Source: Cybelea sp963824595 (lineage in GTDB: Bacteria > Vulcanimicrobiota > Vulcanimicrobiia > Vulcanimicrobiales > Vulcanimicrobiaceae). From it: a stretch of DNA of 64,000 nt. The position numbers and the translations under genes were made by a program. Below, piece after piece: positions 16,050 to 28,933 of this stretch (position 1 is its first letter; every line of letters starts with the position of its first letter). Location of the stretch: contig CAWGPY010000007.1 of the NCBI GenBank assembly GCA_963824595.1, positions 62,001-126,000 of the forward strand, in the 5' to 3' direction. The notes below the pieces were generated by a model that saw nothing but the letters and a program-made list of their open reading frames with translations, made no database searches and was not told where the DNA came from.

Positions 16050-16803
16050 CCGGCAGGCGCTCGTGGTGCGCCGCGCCTTGCATCAACGCGGCATCCTTGT
16101 GCGCCATGTCGAGCGTCCATTGCGGATGGTAATCTTCGCCGACCATGCGCTTCCCGCGGCCCTTGATCTGTCCGCTGGGATCGTAGAAGTCGAACAGCGC
16201 GTAGGCCTCTTCGCGCGTGAGGCCTTGCATCTCGGCGATGCGCATCACGTCGTTGAGGCCGCCGACGACCGCGAGGATCATCGCGTTGCCCATCAGCTTG
16301 TAGATCGCCGCCGCGTCGGGACGCTCGCCCAGATAGCGCAGGTCGCTGCACATCCGCTCGAGCGCGGGCCGCACGCGATCGAACGTCGCGCGGTCGCCGG
16401 ACGCCATCATGACGCCGGTCGCCTCGAGCGCCATCGGCGGCCCCATGAAGACGGGCGCGTGGATGAACGAGTGCCCGGCCTCCTGCAGCCGTTTCGCGCG
16501 TTCGACCACGCGCTGCGGCAGGACGGTCGTGTGATCGACGATGGGACTCTCCGCCGCGATGCCGGGAAGGGCCGCCTCGAGCACGCCGTCAACGCTCGCG
16601 TCGTCGTGCAGGCACAGGTGGATGCGGTCGGCCCCGCGCGCCGCCTCCGCGGCGTCGGCGAACGCAATCGCCCCGTGTTCCTCGTGAGCCGCCGCCTTCT
16701 CGTGGGTGCGGTTCCACACGCGCACGTTCACGCCGCGGCGCAACATCGCGCGCACCATCGCCGAGCCGAGCCGTCCGGCTCCGTAAAATGCGACCGTCTC
16801 CAT
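15961..16803 (-). CDS. NAD(P)-dependent dehydrogenase of the 3-hydroxyisobutyrate/6-phosphogluconate superfamily
   Basis: The 280-residue protein has an N-terminal Rossmann motif YGAGRLGSAM (7-16), the substrate-side sequence APVFMGPPMA (116-125) and the conserved catalytic Lys169 with Asn173 in YKLMGN. The helical C-terminal domain follows. Enzymes of this superfamily oxidise beta-hydroxyacids or reduce their semialdehydes; glyoxylate reductase is also possible. The DoxX gene ends just upstream on the same strand. Confidence 0.85.
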   Translation of the reverse strand: METVAFYGAGRLGSAMVRAMLRRGVNVRVWNRTHEKAAAHEEHGAIAFADAAEAARGADRIHLCLHDDASVDGVLEAALPGIAAESPIVDHTTVLPQRVVERAKRLQEAGHSFIHAPVFMGPPMALEATGVMMASGDRATFDRVRPALERMCSDLRYLGERPDAAAIYKLMGNAMILAVVGGLNDVMRIAEMQGLTREEAYALFDFYDPSGQIKGRGKRMVGEDYHPQWTLDMAHKDAALMQGAAHHERLPVIDAMEALMRDVSARGLGQLDLGAVAART

Positions 16804-16804
16804 G

Positions 16805-17296
16805 CTACGCCGCCCGCCGGCGCACGAGCAGATTGAGCGCCGCCACGACGACGGCGGCGGCGACCGCGTAGGCGATCTGCATCTGGTCGGTCAGGAACTG
16901 CAGGTTGAGCGCGTTGTCGAGCGAGTACGCGCCGTTGCCGCCGAATGCCACGGCCAGCGCCGCGGCGACGTTCGTGGCGGGCAGCTCCCAGCCGCCGCCG
17001 GCCGTGAAGAAGCCCTTGTTATAATGCACCGATCCGATCGCGACGAGCATCACGACGATGATCAGCACGGGCCCGAGCGCCCCGCCGAGGCCGAGCGCGG
17101 TCAGCAGCCCGCCCGTCGTCTCGCCGAGGCCCGCCATCAACGCGAAGAGACGCCCCGGACGAAAGCCGATGCCTTCGAAGAAGCCGCCGGTGCCGGCGAT
17201 GCCGCCGCCGCCGAACCACCCGAAGAGCTTCTGAGCCCCATGGGCGGCGACTCCGAGGCCGAGGATCAGCCGGACGATTAAAAATGCGACGTTCAC
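16805..17296 (-). CDS. DoxX-family membrane protein
   Basis: The 163-residue protein has four hydrophobic helices and the DoxX pattern LGLGVAAHGAQKLFGWFGG, then GTGGFFEGIGF, RPGRLFALMAGLGETTGG and the mid-protein motif HYNKGFF. The family is associated with redox and membrane thiol chemistry. It ends one base before the ATG of the dehydrogenase gene, so the two form an operon, consistent with a shared redox role, though that is inference. Confidence 0.88.
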   Translation of the reverse strand: MNVAFLIVRLILGLGVAAHGAQKLFGWFGGGGIAGTGGFFEGIGFRPGRLFALMAGLGETTGGLLTALGLGGALGPVLIIVVMLVAIGSVHYNKGFFTAGGGWELPATNVAAALAVAFGGNGAYSLDNALNLQFLTDQMQIAYAVAAAVVVAALNLLVRRRAA

Positions 17297-17331
17297 GTTT
17301 CCCGCCTTTCTCTCTCGAGTTGTACCCGCGC

Positions 17332-18324
17332 TCAGCGCGGTTCGGTTGCGACGAGGTCTTGGACGAGCACGAAGCGCACGCCGGACGCTTCCAGGCGCGG
17401 GATCATCGCGCGGACCGCGGCAAGCGTCGTTGGACGCGGATGGCCGATGGCGATCGCGCTGCCCTGACGCTTCGCGATCGCGGCCGCCTCGAGCAGTTGG
17501 CCCTCGCTGTAGGCGACGTCGGCGCGGTTATCGAGGAACACGTCGCGCGCCGCGGCCGGCACACCCATTGACTGGGCCGTCTTCTCTCCGACCGACGCCG
17601 CGTTGGTGCGCGAGTCCACGAAGAACAAGTCGCCGCGGTGCGCGAGCACGCCGATCACGTCGCGCATGACGCGCGAATCGGCCGAGGCTTTGCTGCCTTC
17701 GTGGTTGTTGATGCCGCGGGCGAGCGGAACCTGATCGAGATCGGCGCGCACCTGCGCGTCAATCTGATCGTCGGTCATGGCCGTCGTGATCTTGCCGGGA
17801 CCGGGGTTCAGTCCCGAGAGCGTCTCCATCGGCAGGTGCAGCATCACGCCCTTGCCCGCGTCCGAGGCCTCGCGCGCGATCTGGCCGGTATAGGGAACGC
17901 TCGGCAGCACCGACATCGTGAGCGGAATGCCCAGCGCGAGGAAGCCTCGCTCCGTGTCGAGCCACTGGCCGCAGTCGTCCACGATCAGCGCGAGCTCGGG
18001 GCCGCTCGGGTTGACGCTCGGCGTTTCGAGCGGCGACGCGACGGCGGCGGGCGACTCCAACGGCGACGGTGCCGTTGCCGGCGTTGCCGTCTCCTGCGCC
18101 TCGGCCGTCGGTTCCGCCGTCGCGACGGACTCGCTCTCCGGCGTGTAAGCGGGCGTCGCGGTTTCGACTGCGGCGACGCGATGCTCGGGATGCGGCTGCG
18201 GGCGAAGCAACTGCCGCCCCGCGAGAACGGCGAGGCCGAGGAGCACCAAGAGCGTCAGAACCGACCCGGGGCGCGAGCCGGAACGCCGTGGGGACCGCCG
18301 GGGCACGGGGGAGCGTTTCGTCAA
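17332..18324 (-). CDS. Divergent polysaccharide deacetylase (YibQ family)
   Basis: The frame is open further upstream, but TTG 18324 gives a sensible N-terminus: basic cytoplasmic stretch, one transmembrane helix (VLTLLVLLGLAVLAG) and a Thr/Pro/Glu-rich linker (to about 135). The catalytic domain has ALIVDDCGQW, LHLPMET, NNHEGSKASAD, VFLDNRADV and AIGHPRP, the pattern of family-2 divergent deacetylases. These act on envelope polysaccharides or peptidoglycan in the periplasm. The upstream part overlaps the divergent promoter region of the SDR gene. Confidence 0.82.
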   Translation of the reverse strand: MTKRSPVPRRSPRRSGSRPGSVLTLLVLLGLAVLAGRQLLRPQPHPEHRVAAVETATPAYTPESESVATAEPTAEAQETATPATAPSPLESPAAVASPLETPSVNPSGPELALIVDDCGQWLDTERGFLALGIPLTMSVLPSVPYTGQIAREASDAGKGVMLHLPMETLSGLNPGPGKITTAMTDDQIDAQVRADLDQVPLARGINNHEGSKASADSRVMRDVIGVLAHRGDLFFVDSRTNAASVGEKTAQSMGVPAAARDVFLDNRADVAYSEGQLLEAAAIAKRQGSAIAIGHPRPTTLAAVRAMIPRLEASGVRFVLVQDLVATEPR

Positions 18325-18364
18325 TCCAGGATATCGCCCTCGTGGGCTTGTAGCATTGGCGGCT

Positions 18365-19129
18365 ATGCAGATACAAGGGCGGACGTTTTTGATTAGCGGC
18401 GGCAGCTCCGGACTCGGGGCGGCCTGCGCGACGGAGTTCTCGCGCGCCGGCGCCAACGTCGTGATCGCCGACGTCAGCGAGCGCGGCGCGGAGCTCGCGC
18501 GCGAGCTGGGCGACGCCGCGCACTTCGCGCAGACCGACGTGACGGACCCGCAGCAGGTTCAAGCCGCCGTTGACGCGGCGGCGCAGCGGTTCGGCGGCCT
18601 CCACGGCGCGATCAACTGCGCCGGCATCGCGACGGCCGAGCGGGTGATCGGGCGCGACGGCCCGCTTCCGCTCGAGCGTTTCTCGAAGGTCATCGCCGTC
18701 AACCTGATCGGCACGTTCAACGTCATTCGCCTCGCCGCAGCCAAGATGATCGAGCGGGCGGTCGAGCCCGGCGAGGACCGCGGCGTCATCGTCTGCACGG
18801 CGTCGGTCGCCGCCTACGACGGACAGATCGGTCAGGCCGCGTACGCCGCGTCGAAGGGCGGCGTCGTGGCCCTCACGCTGCCGGTCGCGCGGGAGTTCGC
18901 TCAGCATCAGATTCGCGTGGCGAGCATCGCCCCCGGCATCTTCGACACGCCGATGCTCGCCGGGCTGCCCGAGGCGGCGCGCGAATCGCTCGGCAAACAG
19001 GTGCCGTTTCCGTCGCGCCTCGGCAGACCGGCGGAGTATGCCGCGCTGGCGCGTCACATCGTCGAGAACCAGATGATCAACGGAGAGGTAATTCGTCTCG
19101 ACGGTGCGATCCGGATGGCGCCGCGCTAG
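18365..19129 (+). CDS. SDR-family dehydrogenase, 3-hydroxyacyl-CoA dehydrogenase type 2-like
   Basis: ATG 18365 is preferred over TTG 18356 and gives 254 residues. The cofactor loop is SGGSSGLGAA (11-20) and the catalytic residues are Ser147, Tyr160 and Lys164. The insertion GRDGPLPLERFSKVIAVNLIGTFNV and the sequence EPGEDRGVIVCTASVAAYDGQIGQAAY are typical of the HSD17B10-like subgroup, which oxidises short-chain 3-hydroxyacyl-CoA with NAD. It probably acts in beta-oxidation or branched-chain catabolism. Confidence 0.85.
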   Translation: MQIQGRTFLISGGSSGLGAACATEFSRAGANVVIADVSERGAELARELGDAAHFAQTDVTDPQQVQAAVDAAAQRFGGLHGAINCAGIATAERVIGRDGPLPLERFSKVIAVNLIGTFNVIRLAAAKMIERAVEPGEDRGVIVCTASVAAYDGQIGQAAYAASKGGVVALTLPVAREFAQHQIRVASIAPGIFDTPMLAGLPEAARESLGKQVPFPSRLGRPAEYAALARHIVENQMINGEVIRLDGAIRMAPR

Positions 19130-19139
19130 CGACGAGCCG

Positions 19140-20024
19140 TTGCTGAAGTCCGCGCTGGTCGCCGCGTTCGCGCTGGCGGGCGCCATCGTAGCGGTCGCTC
19201 CGACGCACGCGGCGGCGCCGGGACCGGCGGCGACGCCGATCGCGCTGCCGTCGCCCGAGAAGCTGCTCTATCAGATCCGCCGCACGTTCCGGGCGCACCG
19301 GCCGCCTCCGGCGTACGTGACCTACACGCTGGTGCGCAAGCAGACGCTCGACGACGGCTACGCCGATCTCGTCAACAGCTACACCTATCACATCTGGTGC
19401 CGCACGTACGACCGGGCGGCCCTCGGGCGGCGCGTCTATCGCGGCTCGGCCCGCGGAACGCTCGAGTTCCTGCGGCCGTCGTTCAACGAGCCGTGGGATC
19501 CCGGTCCGCCCACCGCCGACCTGTTCGAGCCGGCGCCGCTGCACCCGCATACCAATCCCCGCGAGTTCGTGCCGACGCCCGAGCCGACCGGCAGCCTTCC
19601 GCCGACGATCGCGGCCGTCACCGCGCTGGGCGAGTTCGATTATCGCGTGACGCGCGTCGCCGACGAGGGCGACGAGATTCACGTGAGCATCTTGGCCCGG
19701 CGCGATCCGGATCGCAATCGCCTACGCGAGATCTACGTGGACCATAAGACGCTCGAGCTGCGCCAGGTGGTCGCGACCGACAAGCTCTTCGAAGAGGGGC
19801 ACGTCTACGCGATGGTGTTCACGGTAACGCTCGGCTGGATGAACAACATGCCCGTGGTCACCCACATCCACGGCACGCCGACGTACGAGAACGACGCCGA
19901 GTACCTGGGGCGCGACGCGACGGTGGACTACGACTTCAACGACATCGAGTTCCCGGCGACGCTGCCGGATTGGTACTTCGATCCGCGGTCGTACGCCGGA
20001 CACCTCAACGACGCGCCGACCTAG
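19140..20024 (+). CDS. Exported protein of unknown function
   Basis: Starting at TTG 19140, 10 bases after the SDR gene, the 294-residue product opens with a signal peptide (LLKSALVAAFALAGAIVAVAP, ending near THAAA). The mature part begins PEKLLYQIRRTFRAHRPPPAYVTYTL and shows alternating beta strands, including EFDYRVTRVADEGDEIHVSI and TLELRQVVATDKLF, reminiscent of LolA/DUF2092-like outer membrane lipid-carrier folds. This is only an impression. A GTG at 19104 would overlap the SDR gene. Confidence 0.6.
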   Translation: MLKSALVAAFALAGAIVAVAPTHAAAPGPAATPIALPSPEKLLYQIRRTFRAHRPPPAYVTYTLVRKQTLDDGYADLVNSYTYHIWCRTYDRAALGRRVYRGSARGTLEFLRPSFNEPWDPGPPTADLFEPAPLHPHTNPREFVPTPEPTGSLPPTIAAVTALGEFDYRVTRVADEGDEIHVSILARRDPDRNRLREIYVDHKTLELRQVVATDKLFEEGHVYAMVFTVTLGWMNNMPVVTHIHGTPTYENDAEYLGRDATVDYDFNDIEFPATLPDWYFDPRSYAGHLNDAPT

Positions 20025-20029
20025 AGCCG

Positions 20030-20659
20030 TTAGTTAGCGAACGGCGCGTTGGGCTTGACCAGCGCCGGATACTTCTCGCGGAGCTTGCGCAGCTTGGGAA
20101 GGTCGTTGAACGCGATGTACGGGTCCTGCGGATTGTGCACCGCGTAATCTTGATGGTAGGCCTCGGCGGTATAGAAGCCGCGTAGCGGCGCCACGATCGT
20201 GACGACCTTGGACGAGTAGATGCGGTCGTGCTCGAGGTGCGCGATGTAGGTAAGCGCGGCGCCGCGCTGCTCCGGCGTGGTGTAGAAGATCTCCGAGCGG
20301 TACTGCGTGCCCTCGTCGGGGCCTTGCCGGTTGAGCTCCGTCGGATCGTGGGCCACGAGGAAATAGACGTCGAGCAGCTGCTTGAACGAGATCTTCGCGG
20401 GATCGAACGTGACCTCCACCGACTCCGCGTGCCCGGTCGTTCCGGTGCTGACGGTCTCGTACTGCGCGGTGCTCGCGTTGCCGCCGGCGTATCCGGCGAC
20501 CGCCGTCGTGACGCCGCGCAGCGATTCGAAGACCAGCTGCATGCCCCAGAAGCAGCCGCCCGCGAGGACGACCCGTTCGGTGCCGGCGGCGGCTCGTGCG
20601 GCCGGCGGCGACGGCAGCCCGAGGGCGAGGAACAGCAGGAGGGCGGCGATCAGTCTCAT
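20030..20659 (-). CDS. msrA: Peptide methionine sulfoxide reductase A, exported
   Basis: ATG 20659 gives 209 residues with a signal peptide (LIAALLLFLALGLPSPPAARA), so repair takes place outside the cytoplasm. The catalytic motif GGCFWG contains Cys36. DVYFLVAHDPTELNRQGPD, GTQYRSEIFY and AEAYHQDY are the normal MsrA signatures. It reduces methionine-S-sulfoxide in oxidised proteins. It ends near the stop of the convergent exported-protein gene and lies 5 bases after the S9 peptidase gene, so the two form an operon. Confidence 0.93.
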   Translation of the reverse strand: MRLIAALLLFLALGLPSPPAARAAAGTERVVLAGGCFWGMQLVFESLRGVTTAVAGYAGGNASTAQYETVSTGTTGHAESVEVTFDPAKISFKQLLDVYFLVAHDPTELNRQGPDEGTQYRSEIFYTTPEQRGAALTYIAHLEHDRIYSSKVVTIVAPLRGFYTAEAYHQDYAVHNPQDPYIAFNDLPKLRKLREKYPALVKPNAPFAN

Positions 20660-20664
20660 GCTGC

Positions 20665-22671
20665 TTATAACGCGCGCGGCGCCCCGGCGGATGTGGGCGG
20701 GGCCGCGGTTCGCAGGTGCGCGTCGAGCCAGCCGAGCCAGAGCCGGGTCAAAGCGGCGGTCTGGCGGGGGTCCGCCGGTCCGTGCGTCGCCGCGGGAAAG
20801 ACCGCGAAGCGCACGGGCACGTGGTTGTCGGTCAGCGCGTGATAGAGCGCGTAGGACTGCGTGATCGGGACGACCGGATCTTGCGTCGTGCCCCAGATGA
20901 GCGTGGGCGTGGTGATCTGCGCGTAGTACGTGATCGGCGAGTTGTCCGCATAGACGCGCCAGCCGCCGCCGACGTAAGGCGACGTGCCGAGCGGATAGCG
21001 GTCTTGCACGTTCGACGTCGAGAGGTTGTACTCGTCGAACTCGCTGTTGACGGCCGCGCCCGACACGGCGGCGAGCCAGCGATGGTCGTGACCGATCAGC
21101 CACGACGTCAGCTCGCCTCCGTACGACCAGCCCGAGACCGCCACGCGCGAGCCGTCCACGCCGGGCTGGCGCGCGACCGCGGCGAGGCCGGCCAGGACGT
21201 CGGCGCTGGGGCCGACGACCGTGTCGTGAACGATGGCCGTCATATAGGCGTTGCCGAGATTGTCGCTGCCGCGGTAGTTCGGCTGGAGCACCACGTAGCC
21301 GTGCGCGGCGAGCTCGTGCGCCAGCGGCCACTGCTCCCACACGAAGTCGCGTTGGCTCGAGAGCCCGGGACCGCCGTGGATGAGCAGCACGACCGGAAAC
21401 TTCTTTCCGCCGGCCGGATCGAACGCCGGCGGGTACGTCACGACGCCGTCCTCGGCGAATCCGTCGGGGCCGGTCCACTGCAGCTCGGCCATCGTCGCGA
21501 GCGTGACGTGCTGCAGGAAGTCGTTGGCGTGCGTCAGGCGCCGGGGCGCGTTCGCGCCGGGCGCGAGGTAGTAGAGCTCGCGCGCGGTGCGTTCCGTTGT
21601 CGCGATGAAGGCGATGCCGCCGTCGCGCCCGATCGCCGCCGCGGCGCCCGCATCGAACGTGCTGCTGGAGTACGGATCGCACACCATGTGCAGGTCGCCG
21701 AGCGGAAGCGGATCGAGGCGCCCGGCGAGATCCATCTTCCACGCGACGTTCTGTGTGTGGTCGGCGGCGCAGACCAGGAGGTGGCGCGCGTCGGGGTACC
21801 AGAGTGCGGCCGCGACGTTGCGATCCAGCGCCGGCGCGAGCGCGCGATCGCCGTCGCCGTCCACGACGCGCAGCGTGGTCTCGGCGGTGTAGTCGCCGTG
21901 CATGGGATACCAGTACGTCAGACGCGCTCCGTCGGGCGAATACGCGGGCGTCAGCTCGAACTCTGCGTGCGACGTGAGCTTGCGCGTCGCGCGAGTCGTC
22001 ACGTCAACCTGCCAGATCGTCGAGCGTTCGTCGTTGCCGCTGAACGTGTTCTCCACGCGCGTGTACGCGATGGCTCGCCCGTCGTGCGTCCACGCGATCT
22101 GCGGCGAGAAGATGCCGCCGGGATCGGTGGGGGCCACCGTCCACGACCCGTTGGTAAGGCGGCGCTCCGCGCCGCCCGCGGCGGGCACGACCCAGACGTG
22201 ACACGGCGGGGTGAGCGCCGTGGCCGTGTAGTCGTTGTCGCCCGCATAGAAGAACGTCGCCGGTTTTTGAGGATCGGTCGCGACGTAGGCGATCGTCCGG
22301 CCGTCGGGACTCCAAACGGCGTCAACGACGTCGCCCTTGGCGTGGGTGAGCTGCAGCGTCGCGCCGCTCTCCGCTCGCACGAAGACCTGCCGCGTCGCGC
22401 CCTCGGCGGTGCGCGCGAGGTAGACGAGACGCGTGCCCTGCGGCGCCCAGCGCGGCACCCCGACCTCGGCGAGGGGCGGCAGCGCGGTCGACCGGCCGGT
22501 GGCGACGTCTACGAGCATCAGACGGTCGGAGTAAGCGGCCTTGGCCATATCCTGGGAGATCGCGAGCACGGCGACCCGCTTGCCGTCGGCCGAGAGCGCC
22601 GGCTCCTCGAGGTCAACGATCTTGGCCATGTCGGCGACCTGCAACGCAGCCGCTAGGAGAAGGCTTACCAT
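20665..22671 (-). CDS. S9-family peptidase (prolyl oligopeptidase/acylaminoacyl-peptidase type)
   Basis: ATG 22671 gives 668 residues with a short hydrophobic N-terminus that may be a signal peptide. The first two thirds are a WD40/TolB-like propeller (repeats such as VWSPDGRTIAYV, AWTHDGRAIAYT and AYSPDGARLTYW). The C-terminal alpha/beta-hydrolase domain has IHGGPGLSS, nucleophile SGWSYGG, acid in TTQDPVV and His in AATHGP. It cleaves or trims oligopeptides. The open frame continues upstream to 23166, but that part lies opposite the helicase gene and is not coding. Confidence 0.9.
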   Translation of the reverse strand: MVSLLLAAALQVADMAKIVDLEEPALSADGKRVAVLAISQDMAKAAYSDRLMLVDVATGRSTALPPLAEVGVPRWAPQGTRLVYLARTAEGATRQVFVRAESGATLQLTHAKGDVVDAVWSPDGRTIAYVATDPQKPATFFYAGDNDYTATALTPPCHVWVVPAAGGAERRLTNGSWTVAPTDPGGIFSPQIAWTHDGRAIAYTRVENTFSGNDERSTIWQVDVTTRATRKLTSHAEFELTPAYSPDGARLTYWYPMHGDYTAETTLRVVDGDGDRALAPALDRNVAAALWYPDARHLLVCAADHTQNVAWKMDLAGRLDPLPLGDLHMVCDPYSSSTFDAGAAAAIGRDGGIAFIATTERTARELYYLAPGANAPRRLTHANDFLQHVTLATMAELQWTGPDGFAEDGVVTYPPAFDPAGGKKFPVVLLIHGGPGLSSQRDFVWEQWPLAHELAAHGYVVLQPNYRGSDNLGNAYMTAIVHDTVVGPSADVLAGLAAVARQPGVDGSRVAVSGWSYGGELTSWLIGHDHRWLAAVSGAAVNSEFDEYNLSTSNVQDRYPLGTSPYVGGGWRVYADNSPITYYAQITTPTLIWGTTQDPVVPITQSYALYHALTDNHVPVRFAVFPAATHGPADPRQTAALTRLWLGWLDAHLRTAAPPTSAGAPRAL

Positions 22672-22682
22672 GGGGGCTCGCT

Positions 22683-22731
22683 TCGGGCCGCGGGCGGGCC
22701 GGCCCCCGCAGCTACTCGGGCCGCGGGCGGG
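22683..22731. repeat. Perfect 16-bp direct repeats in a divergent promoter region
   Basis: TCGGGCCGCGGGCGGG occurs at 22683-22698 and again at 22716-22731, 33 bases apart start to start, about three helical turns. They lie between the divergent S9 peptidase and helicase genes. Same-face spacing suggests an operator pair, although the GC-rich composition makes chance or slippage possible. Confidence 0.5.
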
Positions 22732-22761
22732 TCTGAAGCGGCAGTGGAAAAGAGAGGCGAG

Positions 22762-26801
<4,040 letters not shown>

Positions 26802-26805
<4 letters not shown>

Positions 26806-27467
26806 CACTTCGAGCCGGCCTGTTGGCCGGAGTAGATCTCGATGAACCCGTTGGCCTTGACGGGAACCTGCTGGCCCTTGAGCAGCGTCCCGATGCCTCC
26901 GATCACGCCGCCGTATTTGCCTTTCGTCGCGACGACGTAACACGGCGTAAACTGAATCGGAATCGAGAAGACGATCGCTTCGCCGAACGCCGTGTACGTT
27001 TTACCGGGAACGATCTTCTTCGCCGTGAGGCCGCCGCCCGCGGTCGAGTTCGAGCCGAACGTCGTGCCGTTCGAGAGGGCGAGCTGCAGATAGAAGATCG
27101 CGCTGCCCGTGCCGAGCTCGGGCAGATGGGCGTAGTTCGTCGTGCTGCTGATCAGGCTCAGGTTCGCCGACGGGTTGGCGCTGGGATACTTAATCTTTCC
27201 GCCGAAGCCGCCGAACTCCGGAATGCAGAACGACCCACCCGTGGTAGAGAGCGTGACCGTGAGCGACGCGTATTGTTTGGTCGTTTTCTGGCCCTTGCAC
27301 TTGGGGGGCGACTTATCGGGCAGGATCGATTGCTGCAGTTGGACGCCGCTCGGTCCGAGGACCGACGGTGCAGACGGAATCCCCGCGCCGCGCTGCGCGC
27401 ACGCGGCCAGCGCGGCGGCCGCGAGAATGACGAGCGAGCCCCGTAGATAGGGGCGAATGGGTGACAT
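26802..27467 (-). CDS. Lipoprotein of unknown function
   Basis: The 221-residue protein starts at ATG 27467 with GGAGG 7 bases upstream. The signal peptide ends in lipobox LAAC (LVILAAAALAAC). The mature part is Gly/Ser/Thr-rich beta structure (LSLISSTTNYAHLPELGTGSAIFYLQLALSNG) with four further cysteines, including the C-terminal one in GSKC, which could form disulfides. No family was recognised. Confidence 0.7.
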
Positions 27468-27556
27468 AGGTTAACCTCCGAGCGTTTGAAACCGGTACTA
27501 TCCTAGACGGCCATTACGATGGGGGTCCCGCGAAGCCTTCGTCGTAAACCAATTCC

Positions 27557-28930
27557 ATGATCGTCAGGCCGTTCGTCCTTGCGTTTTCGGGAACGCTCGC
27601 CTTGGGCGCCTGCGGCGCGGGCGGTGCGAGCGGCGCGGGGAGCACGCGCGCGCTGCCGGCCGCGCCGGCCGTCGCGCAGCCCGCTACCGGCAATCCCGTG
27701 CATAAATACATCAAACACGTGATCGTCGTCATTCAAGAGAACCGCAGCTTCGAGAACTTCTTCGCCGGGTATCCGGGCGCCAACGCTCCGCTGACGGGCA
27801 TGGCGGGCAGCGCGACGATCGCGCTGCAACCGATCACGTTTTCCGGTCCCGACTTGCGGCACGACTGGACGTCGTCGCTCGGCGACTGGGATAACGGCAA
27901 GATGGACGGATTCTACCAGTACGGCTCGGGGGGACCGTCCGGCGAGTACGCCGCCTATTCGTACGTCGAACAGTCGCTGATTCAGCCATACTGGGACATG
28001 GCGAATCAATACGTGCTCGCCGACGCAATGTTTCCCACGGAGTTCGGCGGCAGCTTCACGGCGCACCTCACCCTCGTTGCCGGCACCGACAACCTGAGTC
28101 CGACGGAGGCGGAGGTTGACATTCCAAGCGCGCCCCCGGACGATTGCGACTCGCCTCCCGGCACGTCGAGCTCCTACGTCACGCCCGACCGCGTCGAGCA
28201 TCCGTTCAAAGGGCCGTTCCCGTGCTTCGACCAGTGGAAGACCGTGGCGCAGACGCTCGACCACGCCAAAGTCTCGTGGAAGTACTACGCGACCCAGCTC
28301 GTCGGCGCCGGCATGTGGGAGCCGTTCGAGGCCAGCAAGTACGTCCGCAACGGGCCGGACTGGAACAAGAACATCATCGTGCCCCAGACGAAGATCCTAA
28401 CGGATCCCAAGAAGAAGCACCTCGCTGCCGTCTCGTGGGTGTCGCCCAGCGTGCAAGACTCCGATCATCCAGAGGGCAAGAGCGACGCCGGTCCGTCGTG
28501 GGTCGCGTCGGTCGTCAACGCGGTCGGCAAGAGCCCGTACTGGAAATCGTCGGCGATCATCGTGCTGTGGGACGACTGGGGCGGCTGGTACGACAACGCG
28601 TCGCCGCCGCAGCCCGACTTCCGCGGACTCGGCATTCGCGTGCCCTGTCTGATCATCTCGCCGTACGCGCGCGAGGGCACGTCGGGGCCCGGCTACGTGT
28701 CGCACACGCAGTACGAATTCGGCAGCATCGTGAAGTTCATCGAAGAGGCCAACAACCTGCCGTATTTGGGATCCACGGCGGCGGGCTACACGGACCGCCG
28801 CGCGACCAGCATTGACGACGCGTTCGACTTCACGCAGCAGCCGCGCAAGTTCGTCCCGATCAAGTCAAAGTATCCGGCCTCGCGCTTCATCAACGAGCCG
28901 CCGTCGCACGAACCGGTCGACACCGAGTAG
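27557..28930 (+). CDS. Phosphoesterase-family lipoprotein
   Basis: This 457-residue lipoprotein (lipobox LGAC) has the family blocks HVIVVIQENRSFENFFAGYP, DNGKMDGFYQ, IQPYWDMANQYVLADAMFP, FGGSFTAHLTLVAGTD and the metal motif LWDDWGGWYDN. The usual TQGS before SFTAH is replaced by TEFGG. The C-terminus ends ASRFINEPPSHEPVDTE, like the YF(L/I) ending of the other paralogs. It should hydrolyse phosphate esters outside the cell. It is divergent from the lipoprotein gene at 27467. Confidence 0.9.
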   Translation: MIVRPFVLAFSGTLALGACGAGGASGAGSTRALPAAPAVAQPATGNPVHKYIKHVIVVIQENRSFENFFAGYPGANAPLTGMAGSATIALQPITFSGPDLRHDWTSSLGDWDNGKMDGFYQYGSGGPSGEYAAYSYVEQSLIQPYWDMANQYVLADAMFPTEFGGSFTAHLTLVAGTDNLSPTEAEVDIPSAPPDDCDSPPGTSSSYVTPDRVEHPFKGPFPCFDQWKTVAQTLDHAKVSWKYYATQLVGAGMWEPFEASKYVRNGPDWNKNIIVPQTKILTDPKKKHLAAVSWVSPSVQDSDHPEGKSDAGPSWVASVVNAVGKSPYWKSSAIIVLWDDWGGWYDNASPPQPDFRGLGIRVPCLIISPYAREGTSGPGYVSHTQYEFGSIVKFIEEANNLPYLGSTAAGYTDRRATSIDDAFDFTQQPRKFVPIKSKYPASRFINEPPSHEPVDTE

Positions 28931-28933
28931 CTC

